DNA of 64,000 bases, from the NCBI RefSeq assembly GCF_005503015.1, contig NZ_SCOL01000001.1:930001-994000 (forward strand), written 5' to 3'. Below the pieces are notes generated by a model. That model was not told the origin of the DNA and ran no database searches. It saw only the letters and a list, made by a program, of their open reading frames with translations. Position numbers and translations under genes: made by a program. This DNA is from Bacillus sp. E(2018) (lineage in GTDB: Bacteria; Bacillota; Bacilli; Bacillales; Fictibacillaceae). Shown one piece after another: positions 52,306 to 61,526 of this stretch (the stretch's first letter is position 1; each line of letters opens with the position of its first letter).

Positions 52306-53568
52306 TTAACTAACTTCTTGTTGGTATTGCTCTGCTTTCATCGTGTTAAACTTTCCTTCCCACTTGGACATTACAACAGCAGCTAATGAGTTTCCTACCA
52401 CGTTGACCGCTGTACGTGCCATATCAAGAATTCGGTCAATACCTGCAATGAATGCAAGACCTTCTAATGGAATTCCAACTGTACCCAATGTTGCCAATAG
52501 AACGACAAATGAAACACCTGGAACGCCTGCAATCCCTTTTGAAGTTACCATCAACACAAGCAATAACGAGATTTGTTCTGCAATTGTTATTTCAATACCA
52601 TACATTTGAGCGATAAATAATGCTGCAATGGCTTGATAGAGAGTAGAGCCATCTAGGTTAAATGAGTAACCTGTAGGAATGACGAAAGAGGTAATGGCCT
52701 TTGGACAACCGAACTTCTCCATCTTTTCCATGATTTTTGGCAATACAGTTTCAGAACTAGCTGTTGAGTAAGCTAAGATTAGTTCGTCTTTTAATATTTT
52801 GATCAACGTAAAAATGTTAACTTTGACCATAGCAGCAACACCGCCTAGAACGACGATGACAAAGAAGAACATAGCTCCATAAACGACCAGAACGAGTTTA
52901 CTTAATGGTACAAGTGATTCAATACCAAATTTAGAAACTGTAACTCCGATTAATGCAAAAACTCCGAACGGAGCAAGTTTCATGATTTGATTGGTGATAT
53001 AGAACATAGCATCAGCTGTTCCTTGGAAAAAGGCCAATACCGGTTTACCTTTTTCGCCGATTGCAGCTATTCCTAGTCCAAATAATACGGAGAAGAAGAT
53101 GATTGCTAACATATCTCCTTCAGCTAATGATTCAAAAAGGTTCGTCGGAACGATGTTTAAGAAAGTTTCTGCAAAGCCATGGCTTTCAACAGATTCAGTC
53201 GTTTCCACATAGCTCGAAATATCACCTTTAGTTAACGATTTCATATCCACTCCTGCTCCAGGTTGGAATATGTTAGCGATAAATAGGCCAATTACGATTG
53301 CAAATGTTGTAATGATTTCAAAATATAGAATCGTTTTTCCACCGAGACGTCCTAGTTGTTTGATATCACCTACACTCGCCACACCAACAATAAGACTTGA
53401 AACAACAATAGGTACAACGATCATTTTAATCAATCGAATGAAAATATCTCCGATGGGTTGTAAGTATCCTTGGACGGTTTCGTTTCCATAGAACAATGCA
53501 CCGATGAGAATACCGAATGCAAGTCCGATCAAAATTTGCCATGCAAGACTAATTCTTATTTTTTTCAC
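52306..53568 (-). CDS. gltT: Dicarboxylate/amino acid:cation symporter (GltT/GltP-like)
   Basis: A 420-aa DAACS-family transporter with about eight TM helices and two re-entrant loops. Family signatures are YSTASSETVLPKIMEKMEK, the serine-rich HP1 loop, and TGYSFNLDGSTLYQAIAALF, the NMDGT-type Na+/substrate motif. The N-terminus (LQPIGDIFIRLIKMIVVPIV) and overall sequence track B. subtilis GltT closely, so aspartate/glutamate uptake driven by Na+ or H+ is expected. Single gene ending at the shared terminator. GAAGGTGACTTA precedes the ATG. Confidence 0.85.
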   Translation of the reverse strand: MKKIRISLAWQILIGLAFGILIGALFYGNETVQGYLQPIGDIFIRLIKMIVVPIVVSSLIVGVASVGDIKQLGRLGGKTILYFEIITTFAIVIGLFIANIFQPGAGVDMKSLTKGDISSYVETTESVESHGFAETFLNIVPTNLFESLAEGDMLAIIFFSVLFGLGIAAIGEKGKPVLAFFQGTADAMFYITNQIMKLAPFGVFALIGVTVSKFGIESLVPLSKLVLVVYGAMFFFVIVVLGGVAAMVKVNIFTLIKILKDELILAYSTASSETVLPKIMEKMEKFGCPKAITSFVIPTGYSFNLDGSTLYQAIAALFIAQMYGIEITIAEQISLLLVLMVTSKGIAGVPGVSFVVLLATLGTVGIPLEGLAFIAGIDRILDMARTAVNVVGNSLAAVVMSKWEGKFNTMKAEQYQQEVS

Positions 53569-53808
53569 ATTAAGTCACCTTCTTCTTGATGTTAGTTATC
53601 TGAGTTGCCACATAAAAAACATTTTAGCGAGTAAAAGGAATGGTTGTCAAAGCAAAAAAATGGCAATGAATAAAAGGCAGGATACACTGAACGTAATCAT
53701 TTCTATTTATTAGAAATGTTAGAAAATTTTAATGTTTACAAAAATATTAAATGCTTGTAAAATTACAAAAGCTATATTCGACTCTTATCGACAAACATTG
53801 GAGGACTT

Positions 53809-55191
53809 ATGAACTTATTTAGAAAGAAATTATTAACTACTAATCAAAACAGTGATCAATCATTGAATCGTGTTCTTGGTGCAGTCGATCTTACGATGTT
53901 AGGAGTAGGGGCCATTATTGGAACAGGGGTCTTTGTTCTAACAGGGGTCGCAGCTGCGAAATATGCAGGTCCTGCTCTTATATTATCTTTTATCATCGCA
54001 GGATTGGCTTGTGTGTTTGCAGCACTTTGTTATTCCGAATTTGCATCAATGATTCCACAATCGGGTAGTGCTTACACATACAGTTATGTAGCATTCGGTG
54101 AAATCTTTGCTTGGATTCTGGGCTGGGATCTCGTCCTAGAATATGGACTCGCTTCATCAGCAGTAGCGAGTGGTTGGTCAGGATATTTCCAAAGTCTATT
54201 AACCGGTTTTGGTATTCATCTTCCAACAGCGATTACAAGTGCTTTTGATCCTTCGAAGGGAACATTTATTGATTTACCCGCTGTAATGATTATTTTGCTT
54301 GTCACTCTTCTTTTATCAAGGGGTGTTAAGGAATCGGCAAAATTCAATTCCATTATGGTTATTGTGAAAGTAGCAGTAATCTTATTATTCATCGCAGTTG
54401 GTGTTTGGTATGTGGAACCTGCTAACTGGGAGCCGTTTGTACCATTTGGTTTCTCAGGTGTAGTGACAGGGGCTGCAGTAGTTGTTTTCGCGTATTTTGG
54501 CTTCGATGCTGTCTCCACAGCTGCTGAAGAAGTAAAGAATCCACAGAGAAACTTACCGATTGGCATCATCTCTGCATTAGCTATTTGTACGGTGATCTAT
54601 ATCGTAGTTTCTCTCATTCTCACAGGAATTGTTCCTTATAACATGCTCAATGTAAAAGATCCTGTTGCGTTCGCATTGCAATTCATCGGTCAAGATTGGG
54701 CAGCAGGCTTTATCTCATTAGGAGCAATTGTAGGTATTACAACAGTGTTAATCGTTATGATGTTTGGTCAGACAAGATTGTTTTATGCTATGAGCCGTGA
54801 TGGGCTGCTACCGAGTAAGCTGTCTGCGGTTCATCCAAGAACGAAAGTACCTCTTCCTAGTACGTGGACAACTGGATTACTTGTTGCACTTTTTGCTGGA
54901 TTCGTCCCGTTAGATAAACTTGCTGAACTGACGAGCATTGGAACTCTTTTTGCCTTTGCTACCGTTTCGTTAGGCGTTGCCGTTCTTCGAAAAACACGTC
55001 CTGATATCGAACGAGGTTTTAAGACGCCGTGGGTTCCATTAATTCCAGCATTGGCAATCATATTCTGTGTGTATCTAATGCTTCAACTCTCAGCATTCAC
55101 ATGGAAAGGTTTTGTGGTTTGGCTTGTCATTGGACTTGTTCTCTATTTTAGTTACGGATATCGTAACAGCAAACTGAACACATCAAAATGA
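53809..55191 (+). CDS. APC-family amino acid permease (YfnA/CAT-like)
   Basis: A 460-aa permease with 12 TM helices. TM1 carries the substrate and Na+/H+ motif GVGAIIGTGVFVLTGVAA, then QSGSAYTYSYVAFGEIFAWI, VVVFAYFGFDAVSTAAEEVK in TM6 and TRLFYAMSRDGLLP in the TM8-9 loop. It matches the cationic amino acid transporter group that includes YfnA. The exact substrate is uncertain. ATG 53809 follows GGAGGA. It is divergent from the gltT-like gene, with a 240-bp AT-rich promoter region in between. Confidence 0.85.
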   Translation: MNLFRKKLLTTNQNSDQSLNRVLGAVDLTMLGVGAIIGTGVFVLTGVAAAKYAGPALILSFIIAGLACVFAALCYSEFASMIPQSGSAYTYSYVAFGEIFAWILGWDLVLEYGLASSAVASGWSGYFQSLLTGFGIHLPTAITSAFDPSKGTFIDLPAVMIILLVTLLLSRGVKESAKFNSIMVIVKVAVILLFIAVGVWYVEPANWEPFVPFGFSGVVTGAAVVVFAYFGFDAVSTAAEEVKNPQRNLPIGIISALAICTVIYIVVSLILTGIVPYNMLNVKDPVAFALQFIGQDWAAGFISLGAIVGITTVLIVMMFGQTRLFYAMSRDGLLPSKLSAVHPRTKVPLPSTWTTGLLVALFAGFVPLDKLAELTSIGTLFAFATVSLGVAVLRKTRPDIERGFKTPWVPLIPALAIIFCVYLMLQLSAFTWKGFVVWLVIGLVLYFSYGYRNSKLNTSK

Positions 55192-55201
55192 TTTGAGAAA
55201 G

Positions 55202-55229
55202 AAGCTACCTTATTAAAGGTGGCTTTTTC
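55202..55229 (+). terminator. Intrinsic terminator after the permease gene
   Basis: AAGCTACCTT / AAGGTGGCTT with a 4-base loop followed by T4. Confidence 0.75.
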
Positions 55230-55298
55230 ACTTTACTTCAGAAACGCGTTGTTTCGTGTTATACTTATAGTAGAAAAAAGAAAGGGGGAAGTAAGAAA

Positions 55299-55619
55299 TT
55301 GCGGAAATTTTCTTTATTGGCATTATTGTATGTATTTGCGTTCACATCACTTTTTCCTAACTACAATATGGAAAATCTATTCTCGCCACCTCATAATGAC
55401 GTTTATGAACTATCCTCAGCGTCGATCGATGAATCAACGATCATTGGCGAATATCCAACAAAAAGTAAGAAATTAAAAAAGTCCGTAAAAGCTGTTTATT
55501 CGGATGACCAAATACCTTTAGAAGAATCACATGATGATTATGTATTCCCATCATACAGCCAAGTGAACAACAAGATCGTACGTCTTATTCCCTATCAATT
55601 TCAATCGAATTACCTCTGA
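55299..55619 (+). CDS. Small exported hypothetical protein upstream of khtTU
   Basis: A 106-aa protein with a signal peptide (RKFSLLALLYVFAFTSLF) and a hydrophilic remainder rich in Ser, Asp and Tyr, and no Cys. The start is TTG 55299 with AAAGGGGG 10 bases upstream. No family recognised. It lies 148 bases before khtT. In B. subtilis a small gene (khtS) precedes khtTU, but I cannot confirm homology. Confidence 0.55.
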   Translation: MRKFSLLALLYVFAFTSLFPNYNMENLFSPPHNDVYELSSASIDESTIIGEYPTKSKKLKKSVKAVYSDDQIPLEESHDDYVFPSYSQVNNKIVRLIPYQFQSNYL

Positions 55620-55766
55620 CGATCATAACAATCCCATTACCTTTTCAAAAAGCCTTTAACGCAAGGTTTATTTAACAGTACCATCTATTAAAAAACACGC
55701 TTCGAAAAAACATGTTTCCGAACGTTTATTTGTTGTGCTAAAAAAAACAAAAAAAGGGAGATTGTT

Positions 55767-56267
55767 ATGATCGTTAAAGAAACGGAATTACCAGGAATCG
55801 GCAGAAAATTTGAAGTTGAGATCGCCAATAAAGATAAAGTCGTTGTTATTGTTCACGATGACGGAAGAAGGGAGATCTATCATTTTGACAAGCATGACTA
55901 TGAAGAGAGTCTTTCGTCAGTTACGTTAAGTGATACAGAAGCGAGACAGTTTGCTGCTATTATCGGCGGGATGATCTATCGGCCAAAGGCGCTTGAAACG
56001 ATTGAAATGGCATTTGATGAACTCATGATTGAGTGGTACCGAGTTGATTCTAAGGCATTTTCGGTTGGAAGAACCATTGGAGAACTTGATATTCGTCAAA
56101 AATATGAAGTGTCTGTCATTGCCATCATCAAAGGAAATGAAAAAGTTTTGAACCCGGGTCCTGAAACCATGATTGGTTCTGGAGATATGCTTGTTATTTC
56201 AGGTGAGAGACCTGGTGTGAAACGGATCATTAAGGAGATGTTTTCTGCTGAGGTGAGCGGTGAATGA
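55767..56267 (+). CDS. khtT: K+/H+ antiporter regulatory subunit KhtT
   Basis: A 166-aa cytoplasmic protein with an N-terminal domain (VKETELPGIGRKFEVEI, VVVIVHDDGRREIYHF) and a C-terminal RCK_C/TrkA_C domain (residues about 85-165, FSVGRTIGELDIRQKYEVSV and GDMLVISGERPGVKRIIKEM). KhtT binds c-di-AMP and NAD-type ligands and gates KhtU. It overlaps khtU by 4 bases (ATGA). ATG 55767 follows AAAGGGAG. Confidence 0.9.
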   Translation: MIVKETELPGIGRKFEVEIANKDKVVVIVHDDGRREIYHFDKHDYEESLSSVTLSDTEARQFAAIIGGMIYRPKALETIEMAFDELMIEWYRVDSKAFSVGRTIGELDIRQKYEVSVIAIIKGNEKVLNPGPETMIGSGDMLVISGERPGVKRIIKEMFSAEVSGE

Positions 56268-57490
56268 CAAATCATCTTGTACTAGAAGTTGGTACAGCAT
56301 TAATCATCATCGCGCTTGCAGCTTTACTCGCGAATAAATTAAACTTCTCTATTATTCCGTTTCTCATCATTTTCGGAATGATTGTAGGTCCACATGCTCC
56401 TGTTATTGGCGTTTTGGATTTTACGTTTATTAACAGCAACGAGATCATTACTTTCTTTGGAAGAATCGGCGTCTTGTTCCTTCTGTTCTATCTTGGCTTA
56501 GAATTTTCGGTAGGTAAGTTAGTACGCTCAGGAAAAAATATCGCTGTAGGTGGAAGTATCTACATTCTTATTAACTTCTCATTAGGATTGATTTACGCTT
56601 ATGTGATGGGGTTTCCTCTTTTAGAGGTCCTTATCATAGCTGGAATTATCACTATCTCCTCAAGCGCAATCGTCGCAAAGATCATCGTAGATCTTAGACG
56701 CACAGCTAATCCTGAAACAGAACTGATTCTTGGGATTATCATGTTCGAAGATATTTTCTTAGCAGTTTATCTATCTATCATTTCAGGATTAGTGTTAGGC
56801 GATGCGACTTCACTTCTAGGTGTTACAAAATCAATATTCATTGCATTTGGATATATGATTTTGTTCTTTGTTATTGCGAGAACGTGTACGAAGCATTTAA
56901 ACAGGCTCCTTAACATTACGTCTAATGAGATTTTTATAATCGTGATTTTCGCCTCGTTGTTCTTTATCGCAGGGTTTTCAGAAACGATTCATGTAGCAGA
57001 AGCGATCGGTGCTCTTCTGTTAGGACTCGTATTCTCTGAAACTGAACATAGTGAACGAATAGAAAAGATGGTTATACCGTTCCGAGATTTCTTCGGTGCA
57101 ATTTTCTTTTTCAGCTTCGGATTGAGTATAGATCCGTTCACTTTAGGCGGAGCGGTCTGGTTGGCACTTGGAGCTGTGTTGATCACGATCATTGGAAACT
57201 TTGTAGCCGGAATGATTGCCGGAAGGAAGGCAGGACTTTCTCATAAAGCTTCGTCTAACATCGGTCTGACGATCGTTTCACGAGGAGAGTTCTCTATTAT
57301 CGTAGCGAACATTGGTATGGCAGGCGGTTTGGCTTCTGTATTAAAACCCTTCTCAGCATTGTATGTTCTAATTCTAGCGATACTTGGCCCGTTGCTTACA
57401 AAAGAGTCTAAGAAAATTTATGGTATATTAAATGGAATTTTCAAATGGAAAAAAGAAGAACAGCCACAATTGAAAAAGAAGGCAAATTGA
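56264..57490 (+). CDS. khtU: K+/H+ antiporter KhtU
   Basis: A 408-aa CPA2-family antiporter with about 12 TM helices. Signatures include IIPFLIIFGMIVGPHAPVIG, GVLFLLFYLGLEFSVGKLVR, IAGIITISSSAIVAKIIVDL, MFEDIFLAVYLSI and SRGEFSIIVANIG. Together with KhtT it exports K+ in exchange for protons and protects against high K+ or toxic electrophiles such as methylglyoxal. No fused RCK domain is present, consistent with KhtT as the separate regulator. Confidence 0.9.
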   Translation: MTNHLVLEVGTALIIIALAALLANKLNFSIIPFLIIFGMIVGPHAPVIGVLDFTFINSNEIITFFGRIGVLFLLFYLGLEFSVGKLVRSGKNIAVGGSIYILINFSLGLIYAYVMGFPLLEVLIIAGIITISSSAIVAKIIVDLRRTANPETELILGIIMFEDIFLAVYLSIISGLVLGDATSLLGVTKSIFIAFGYMILFFVIARTCTKHLNRLLNITSNEIFIIVIFASLFFIAGFSETIHVAEAIGALLLGLVFSETEHSERIEKMVIPFRDFFGAIFFFSFGLSIDPFTLGGAVWLALGAVLITIIGNFVAGMIAGRKAGLSHKASSNIGLTIVSRGEFSIIVANIGMAGGLASVLKPFSALYVLILAILGPLLTKESKKIYGILNGIFKWKKEEQPQLKKKAN

Positions 57491-57501
57491 ATAGCAGTAA
57501 G

Positions 57502-57540
57502 AAAACACAGCGTCTCTAATTGGAGAGCTGTGTTTTTGTT
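57502..57540. terminator. Terminator after khtU
   Basis: AAACACAGC and GCTGTGTTT pair with an inner TCTC/GGAGA extension, followed by a T-rich run. Convergent with the gene at 57560. Confidence 0.75.
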
Positions 57541-57559
57541 TTATGCACAAGCGAAATGA

Positions 57560-58126
57560 TTAATCATATATTTCTATACTTACCGCGAGCTTACTATGAG
57601 GTAGATAGTTTATTCGTATAGATTTTCTGTTGAAATAATCATTAAAATATTTAACCGTAATATTCATATGAGACACTTTCACTTTTTTACATTGAATTGT
57701 TATAGAAGAAACATAATCGGTACTGTTCTTTGACCCGTCATACGTTAAGGATGAAGGGATCCCTTCTACTATGTTGAAGTTTCTAGCTTCATAGTCATCA
57801 ATGTCTTTGTATAACTGAAACGTTGTGTATGCAAAAGCCATTGTTGCTGTAATTGAGACCAAGATTACAAGCAGAGTAAGAATACGTTCGAATTTATTGT
57901 TCATTCTTGAATAACTCGCAACTATCCCAATCAAAAGTGAGAGCAGAGACATGGATAAATACAGGAAAAGCTCTGACAGAACAAGGTGATCTTGAAACAT
58001 TGTCGAAGATAAAAATAAACTAAAAGCAGAGAATAGCAGAATCACTGTGAGTAAGATGAGAGGACATGTACTCGGAGTTTTAAAGCTCCTTGATCCTGTG
58101 ATTCTCTTCTTTTTTCTATAACTCAT
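57560..58126 (-). CDS. Hypothetical membrane protein
   Basis: A 188-aa protein with a basic N-terminus (SYRKKKRITGSR), four hydrophobic segments (PLILLTVILLFSAFSLFLSS, LFLYLSMSLLSLLIGIVASY, ILTLLVILVSITATMAFAY) and a C-terminal extracytoplasmic part of about 70 residues. No family recognised. Two ATG codons are possible. ATG 58126 is 9 bases from AAGGAG and is preferred to ATG 58132. Confidence 0.6.
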   Translation of the reverse strand: MSYRKKKRITGSRSFKTPSTCPLILLTVILLFSAFSLFLSSTMFQDHLVLSELFLYLSMSLLSLLIGIVASYSRMNNKFERILTLLVILVSITATMAFAYTTFQLYKDIDDYEARNFNIVEGIPSSLTYDGSKNSTDYVSSITIQCKKVKVSHMNITVKYFNDYFNRKSIRINYLPHSKLAVSIEIYD

Positions 58127-58245
58127 AATCATCCTCTCCTTTATAAAATGTATTCCACAAAGCTAAACCACTATTCATGAGAGTGAAATCCCACCTCAAT
58201 GTGGCTCGAACAAAAGTATATGCCGTAGGAGAAGGAGACTATTGT

Positions 58246-59334
58246 ATGAAATTAACTCAAGCTCAGCAGGCTGCCATAGATTATATCGAGCATTATGCAG
58301 CACAGCATAAAGAGGATGCTCAAGCGACGATTCAACACCTATTAAGAATGTCCAACGTAACTGATGATGTCTTACACAGAGCTGTTCGTAAACTTAAAGA
58401 GCACGCTCGCATCGCACTTCACTTTCACCCAGATCGACCAAGCTCAACTATGATCAGTATCGCAGAATCCTTATATCAAGAAGGTATTTACAAAAGTCAG
58501 TTTGAAACGCTGCTCTCAAACGGCAGTGTTTCTGCATATCCCGGAGGATTGCGTGATCAGTGGGAGAAACAATTATTTGGAGGAGCATATCAAATAGAAG
58601 GTACAACTCTTAAGGAACGAGCAAAATATGGTGCGTTAAATATCATGAATCATCCAGATGGGCCAGCGCCACGGTTCGGCTCATGTTACTTCTTATTGAA
58701 ACCTGAAGTTTCATATCGAGCTACCTTTACATACCTTGACTCTCATCAAAATCCTAAAGAAAAAGGGACTTATAAAGAGTTTGATATGATACTTGCCGCA
58801 TTATTTGTTGAAATCTTTACGAGGGATTATGCGCTAGGTGAGCCTAATCTAATGGTGAGTTCATTGATTCAGCACCTTGTTCATAAAATAGAAATGTCCT
58901 TTGAAGATCCAGTTAATAAACAAGTCTATCGAAATTTAAATCATTATATTGAAGCGCAAGTTCACGGTAATGTTTCACTAAAAGAAGATATAGAAATTCT
59001 TGTTGCAGATCCTTCATTTATTGGAACGAACGTCGGAGATACGCTATCAAACCTTTGTACAAAATATGGTATTCAGCTTTATTATCACGCTGGCTTTCAA
59101 TCGTCTGTAGATCAAGTTCCTTTAAATTTCAGAGGACCTGAAATGCCTTCATTAGCAAAAAGAATCGCTAAAAATCAAATGATTGATGCACATCTTATAG
59201 GTGAAGCTGTAATGGATTTAACGAGAAATCCAGGGAATTGGAGTGACAGAGGAACGCGCAGTGAAGTCTTACAAGAGTTGAAGCTTTTGTGGCACGTTTT
59301 AGTAAAGTATGGAAAACCATATGTTAAAAAATAA
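58246..59334 (+). CDS. DUF3626 family protein
   Basis: A 362-aa protein of the DUF3626 family with the typical ARIALHFHPDRPSSTM segment, KERAKYGALNIMNHPDGPAP, RFGSCYFLLKPEVSYRATFT and the C-terminal YYHAGFQSSVDQVPLNFRG. No signal peptide or TM. Function unknown. The conserved HFHPDR and R-x-KYGALN motifs suggest an enzyme, which is inference. ATG 58246 follows GGAGAAGGAG. The open frame upstream to 58177 lacks a ribosome site. Confidence 0.75.
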   Translation: MKLTQAQQAAIDYIEHYAAQHKEDAQATIQHLLRMSNVTDDVLHRAVRKLKEHARIALHFHPDRPSSTMISIAESLYQEGIYKSQFETLLSNGSVSAYPGGLRDQWEKQLFGGAYQIEGTTLKERAKYGALNIMNHPDGPAPRFGSCYFLLKPEVSYRATFTYLDSHQNPKEKGTYKEFDMILAALFVEIFTRDYALGEPNLMVSSLIQHLVHKIEMSFEDPVNKQVYRNLNHYIEAQVHGNVSLKEDIEILVADPSFIGTNVGDTLSNLCTKYGIQLYYHAGFQSSVDQVPLNFRGPEMPSLAKRIAKNQMIDAHLIGEAVMDLTRNPGNWSDRGTRSEVLQELKLLWHVLVKYGKPYVKK

Positions 59335-59379
59335 TGGTTATTAAAAACCAAGACCTTGCATTTTGTATGTTAATCTGTT

Positions 59380-59405
59380 AATATCGTTTCAATGCTAACG
59401 ATTAT
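59380..59405 (+). promoter_or_regulatory. Inverted repeat upstream of the MarR gene
   Basis: AATATCGTT (59380-59388) and AACGATTAT (59397-59405) form near-perfect inverted arms around an 8-base centre, 15 bases before the MarR gene. Size and position suit a MarR autorepression operator. Confidence 0.5.
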
Positions 59406-59420
59406 GAAAATTGATAAGGA

Positions 59421-59942
59421 GTGAATCATATCTATTCTTTTGATGAGTACGGTGAGTTATTGCCGGAAGAGAAGGACACTATCAATCAATTGACGAAAGC
59501 ACCGATTGAATCACTCAATCTGCACTCTATTACGGTTGTTACAAACCTGTATCGAGCAGCTCAAGGGCTACGCAATAAAATGGAACGTGAAGTATTAGCA
59601 AAGCATGGATTGTCTTGGACTTCTTTTTCTATTCTGTATGATTTGTGGATATGGGAATCTGTTGAAACAAAGAAATTAGCACTATCTGCAGGTGTTTCAA
59701 AAGCGACCATCAGCAATATCACGAATACATTAGAAAGAAAAGAATTATGCTATCGTAAGGTGGACAATCGAGACCGACGCATCACATGTGTTGTATTGAC
59801 TGATAAAGGTAGAAAAGTGATGGAAGAATTATATCCAAGGTTTCATGAAGGAGAAGTTGAAGTCGTTTCTTCTTTATCGGTTGAAGAGCAGAAAGTAATA
59901 TCTAGCTTGTTAAGAAGAGTTATACGAGAGAATGATTTTTAA
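59421..59942 (+). CDS. MarR-family regulator (YwaE-like)
   Basis: A winged-helix regulator of about 170 residues. The wHTH core spans roughly residues 70-135 (KKLALSAGVSKATISNITNT and the wing RKVDNRDRRITCVVLTDKG). Start is unclear. GTG 59421 touches the AAGGAG, whereas a correctly spaced start would be ATC 59430. A MarR gene directly upstream of a T-box tyrosyl-tRNA synthetase gene is the B. subtilis ywaE-tyrZ order, so it may control that synthetase or D-tyrosine tolerance (inference). Confidence 0.8.
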   Translation: MNHIYSFDEYGELLPEEKDTINQLTKAPIESLNLHSITVVTNLYRAAQGLRNKMEREVLAKHGLSWTSFSILYDLWIWESVETKKLALSAGVSKATISNITNTLERKELCYRKVDNRDRRITCVVLTDKGRKVMEELYPRFHEGEVEVVSSLSVEEQKVISSLLRRVIRENDF

Positions 59943-59954
59943 CTTTATATAAAT

Positions 59955-60203
59955 ATGCGATGACAGGAAACGCATTAGCAATGATCTCCCTGTTTCAAGA
60001 GAGCTGGTGGTTGGTGTAAATCAGCACAAAGATCATGTGAATTACATTTCCAAGAGCTTTCTTTGAATGTTTTTTATGAAACAGAAGAAGAACGGGAATA
60101 CCGTTATTTACATTTGAGTGGAAGAATGATTTCTTCAATTAGGGTGGTACCGCGTGTAAAAGTTAGACCACGTCCCTTTGTTATAGGGATGTGGTCTTTT
60201 TTG
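59955..60203 (+). promoter_or_regulatory. Tyrosine T-box leader of tyrS
   Basis: The T-box AGGGTGGTACCGCG is at 60141-60154, followed by the terminator GACCACGTCCCT / AGGGATGTGGTC plus T6 (60166-60203). In the Stem I region a TAC codon (60043-60045, in GAATTACATTTCC) is the likely specifier for tyrosine. Uncharged tRNA-Tyr should favour antitermination and raise synthetase expression. Confidence 0.9.
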
Positions 60204-60232
60204 TATTCAAATTTAAAAAGGAGGACAATATA

Positions 60233-61483
60233 ATGGATCAGATTATGGAAAAGCTTAATGAAAAGCAACAAACAGAAGTGAAGAGGCAGATGGAAATCTA
60301 TAAGCAAGGCGTTCAAGATATTATTCCAACAGAAGAACTAGAAACCAAAGTAGCAAAGTCAATTTTAGAAAATCGTCCATTAAAAATCAAACTTGGACTC
60401 GATCCTTCAGCTCCAGATGTACATCTTGGTCACACGGTTGTACTGAACAAGCTAAGGCAGTTTCAACAGAACGGTCATATCATCCAATTAATTATTGGAG
60501 ATTTCACAGGAAAGATCGGTGACCCTACAGGGAAGTCTGTTGCGAGAAAACAACTAACAACAGAAGAAGTAGAGCACAACGCAAAAACGTACTTCGAACA
60601 GTTTGGAAAAATCATAGATATGGAAAAAGTAGAGCTTCACTACAATTCAAAATGGCTTTCTAAGCTGAATTTTGAAGACGTTATTAACCTTGCTGGTAAA
60701 ATTACGGTAGCAAGATTGTTGGAGCGAGACGATTTTGATGAGAGGATCTCAACAGGAAAGCCGATCTCGCTGCACGAATTCTTTTACCCGCTCATGCAAG
60801 GATACGACTCTGTGATGTTAGAGTGTGATATTGAATTAGGAGGAACGGATCAGCACTTTAACATTTTAATGGGAAGACACTACCAAGAGAAGTTTGGAAA
60901 AGAAAAGCAGGTTGCTATGCTTATGCCACTTTTAGAAGGTTTAGATGGTGTTGAGAAAATGTCTAAATCCAAAAGAAACTACATTGGGATTGATGAAGCT
61001 CCTAATGAAATGTACGGAAAGGCGATGTCCATTCCAGATACGCTTATGGTAAAGTACTTTGAACTTGTAACGGACTTAAACAGAGAAGAAATTGATACTA
61101 TTAAGACTAATGTTACGACTGGAAAGCTTCATCCTCGTGATGCAAAGATGCTTCTTGCTCGAACGATTGTACGCATGTACCATGGCCAAGAAGCAGCGAA
61201 AGGTTCAGAAAAGCATTTTATCTCTGTTTTTCAACAAGGATCTTTGCCAACGGATATTCCAGTCATCCAATGGAATGGTCCAAAGGAGATTTCCATCATC
61301 GACTTAATTGTTGAGTTGAAGATGCTTTCATCAAAAAGTGAGGCGCGCAGAATGATCAGCAATCGCGGTGTTAAAGTAGATAATGAGAAAGTGGAAGATA
61401 CAAGTTCTCGCCTCTACTTATCTGAGGGTATGGTCATTCAAGTTGGAAAACGTAAATTTGTTAGAATCTCATTGAATAAATAA
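60233..61483 (+). CDS. tyrS: Tyrosyl-tRNA synthetase (TyrZ type)
   Basis: A 416-aa class I synthetase that joins tyrosine to tRNA-Tyr. HIGH-type motif PDVHLGHT (near residue 64), tyrosine-binding [13 protein letters not shown] and signature [12 protein letters not shown]-terminal S4 RNA-binding domain (about 350-410, [19 protein letters not shown]) follows. The KMSKS form identifies the TyrZ branch, as opposed to the KFGKT-type TyrS. ATG 60233 follows AGGAGG. It is controlled by the T-box leader. Confidence 0.92.
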   Translation: MDQIMEKLNEKQQTEVKRQMEIYKQGVQDIIPTEELETKVAKSILENRPLKIKLGLDPSAPDVHLGHTVVLNKLRQFQQNGHIIQLIIGDFTGKIGDPTGKSVARKQLTTEEVEHNAKTYFEQFGKIIDMEKVELHYNSKWLSKLNFEDVINLAGKITVARLLERDDFDERISTGKPISLHEFFYPLMQGYDSVMLECDIELGGTDQHFNILMGRHYQEKFGKEKQVAMLMPLLEGLDGVEKMSKSKRNYIGIDEAPNEMYGKAMSIPDTLMVKYFELVTDLNREEIDTIKTNVTTGKLHPRDAKMLLARTIVRMYHGQEAAKGSEKHFISVFQQGSLPTDIPVIQWNGPKEISIIDLIVELKMLSSKSEARRMISNRGVKVDNEKVEDTSSRLYLSEGMVIQVGKRKFVRISLNK

Positions 61484-61526
61484 AGAGGTATAACTGAAAC
61501 ATGTAGGAAAAAGGCGGTCAAATCAT

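Noticed and set aside
53504..53713. Plus-strand ORF between the divergent gltT-like and permease genes
   Set aside because: Half of it is antisense to the symporter gene, and the rest is AT-rich promoter-like sequence without a ribosome site.
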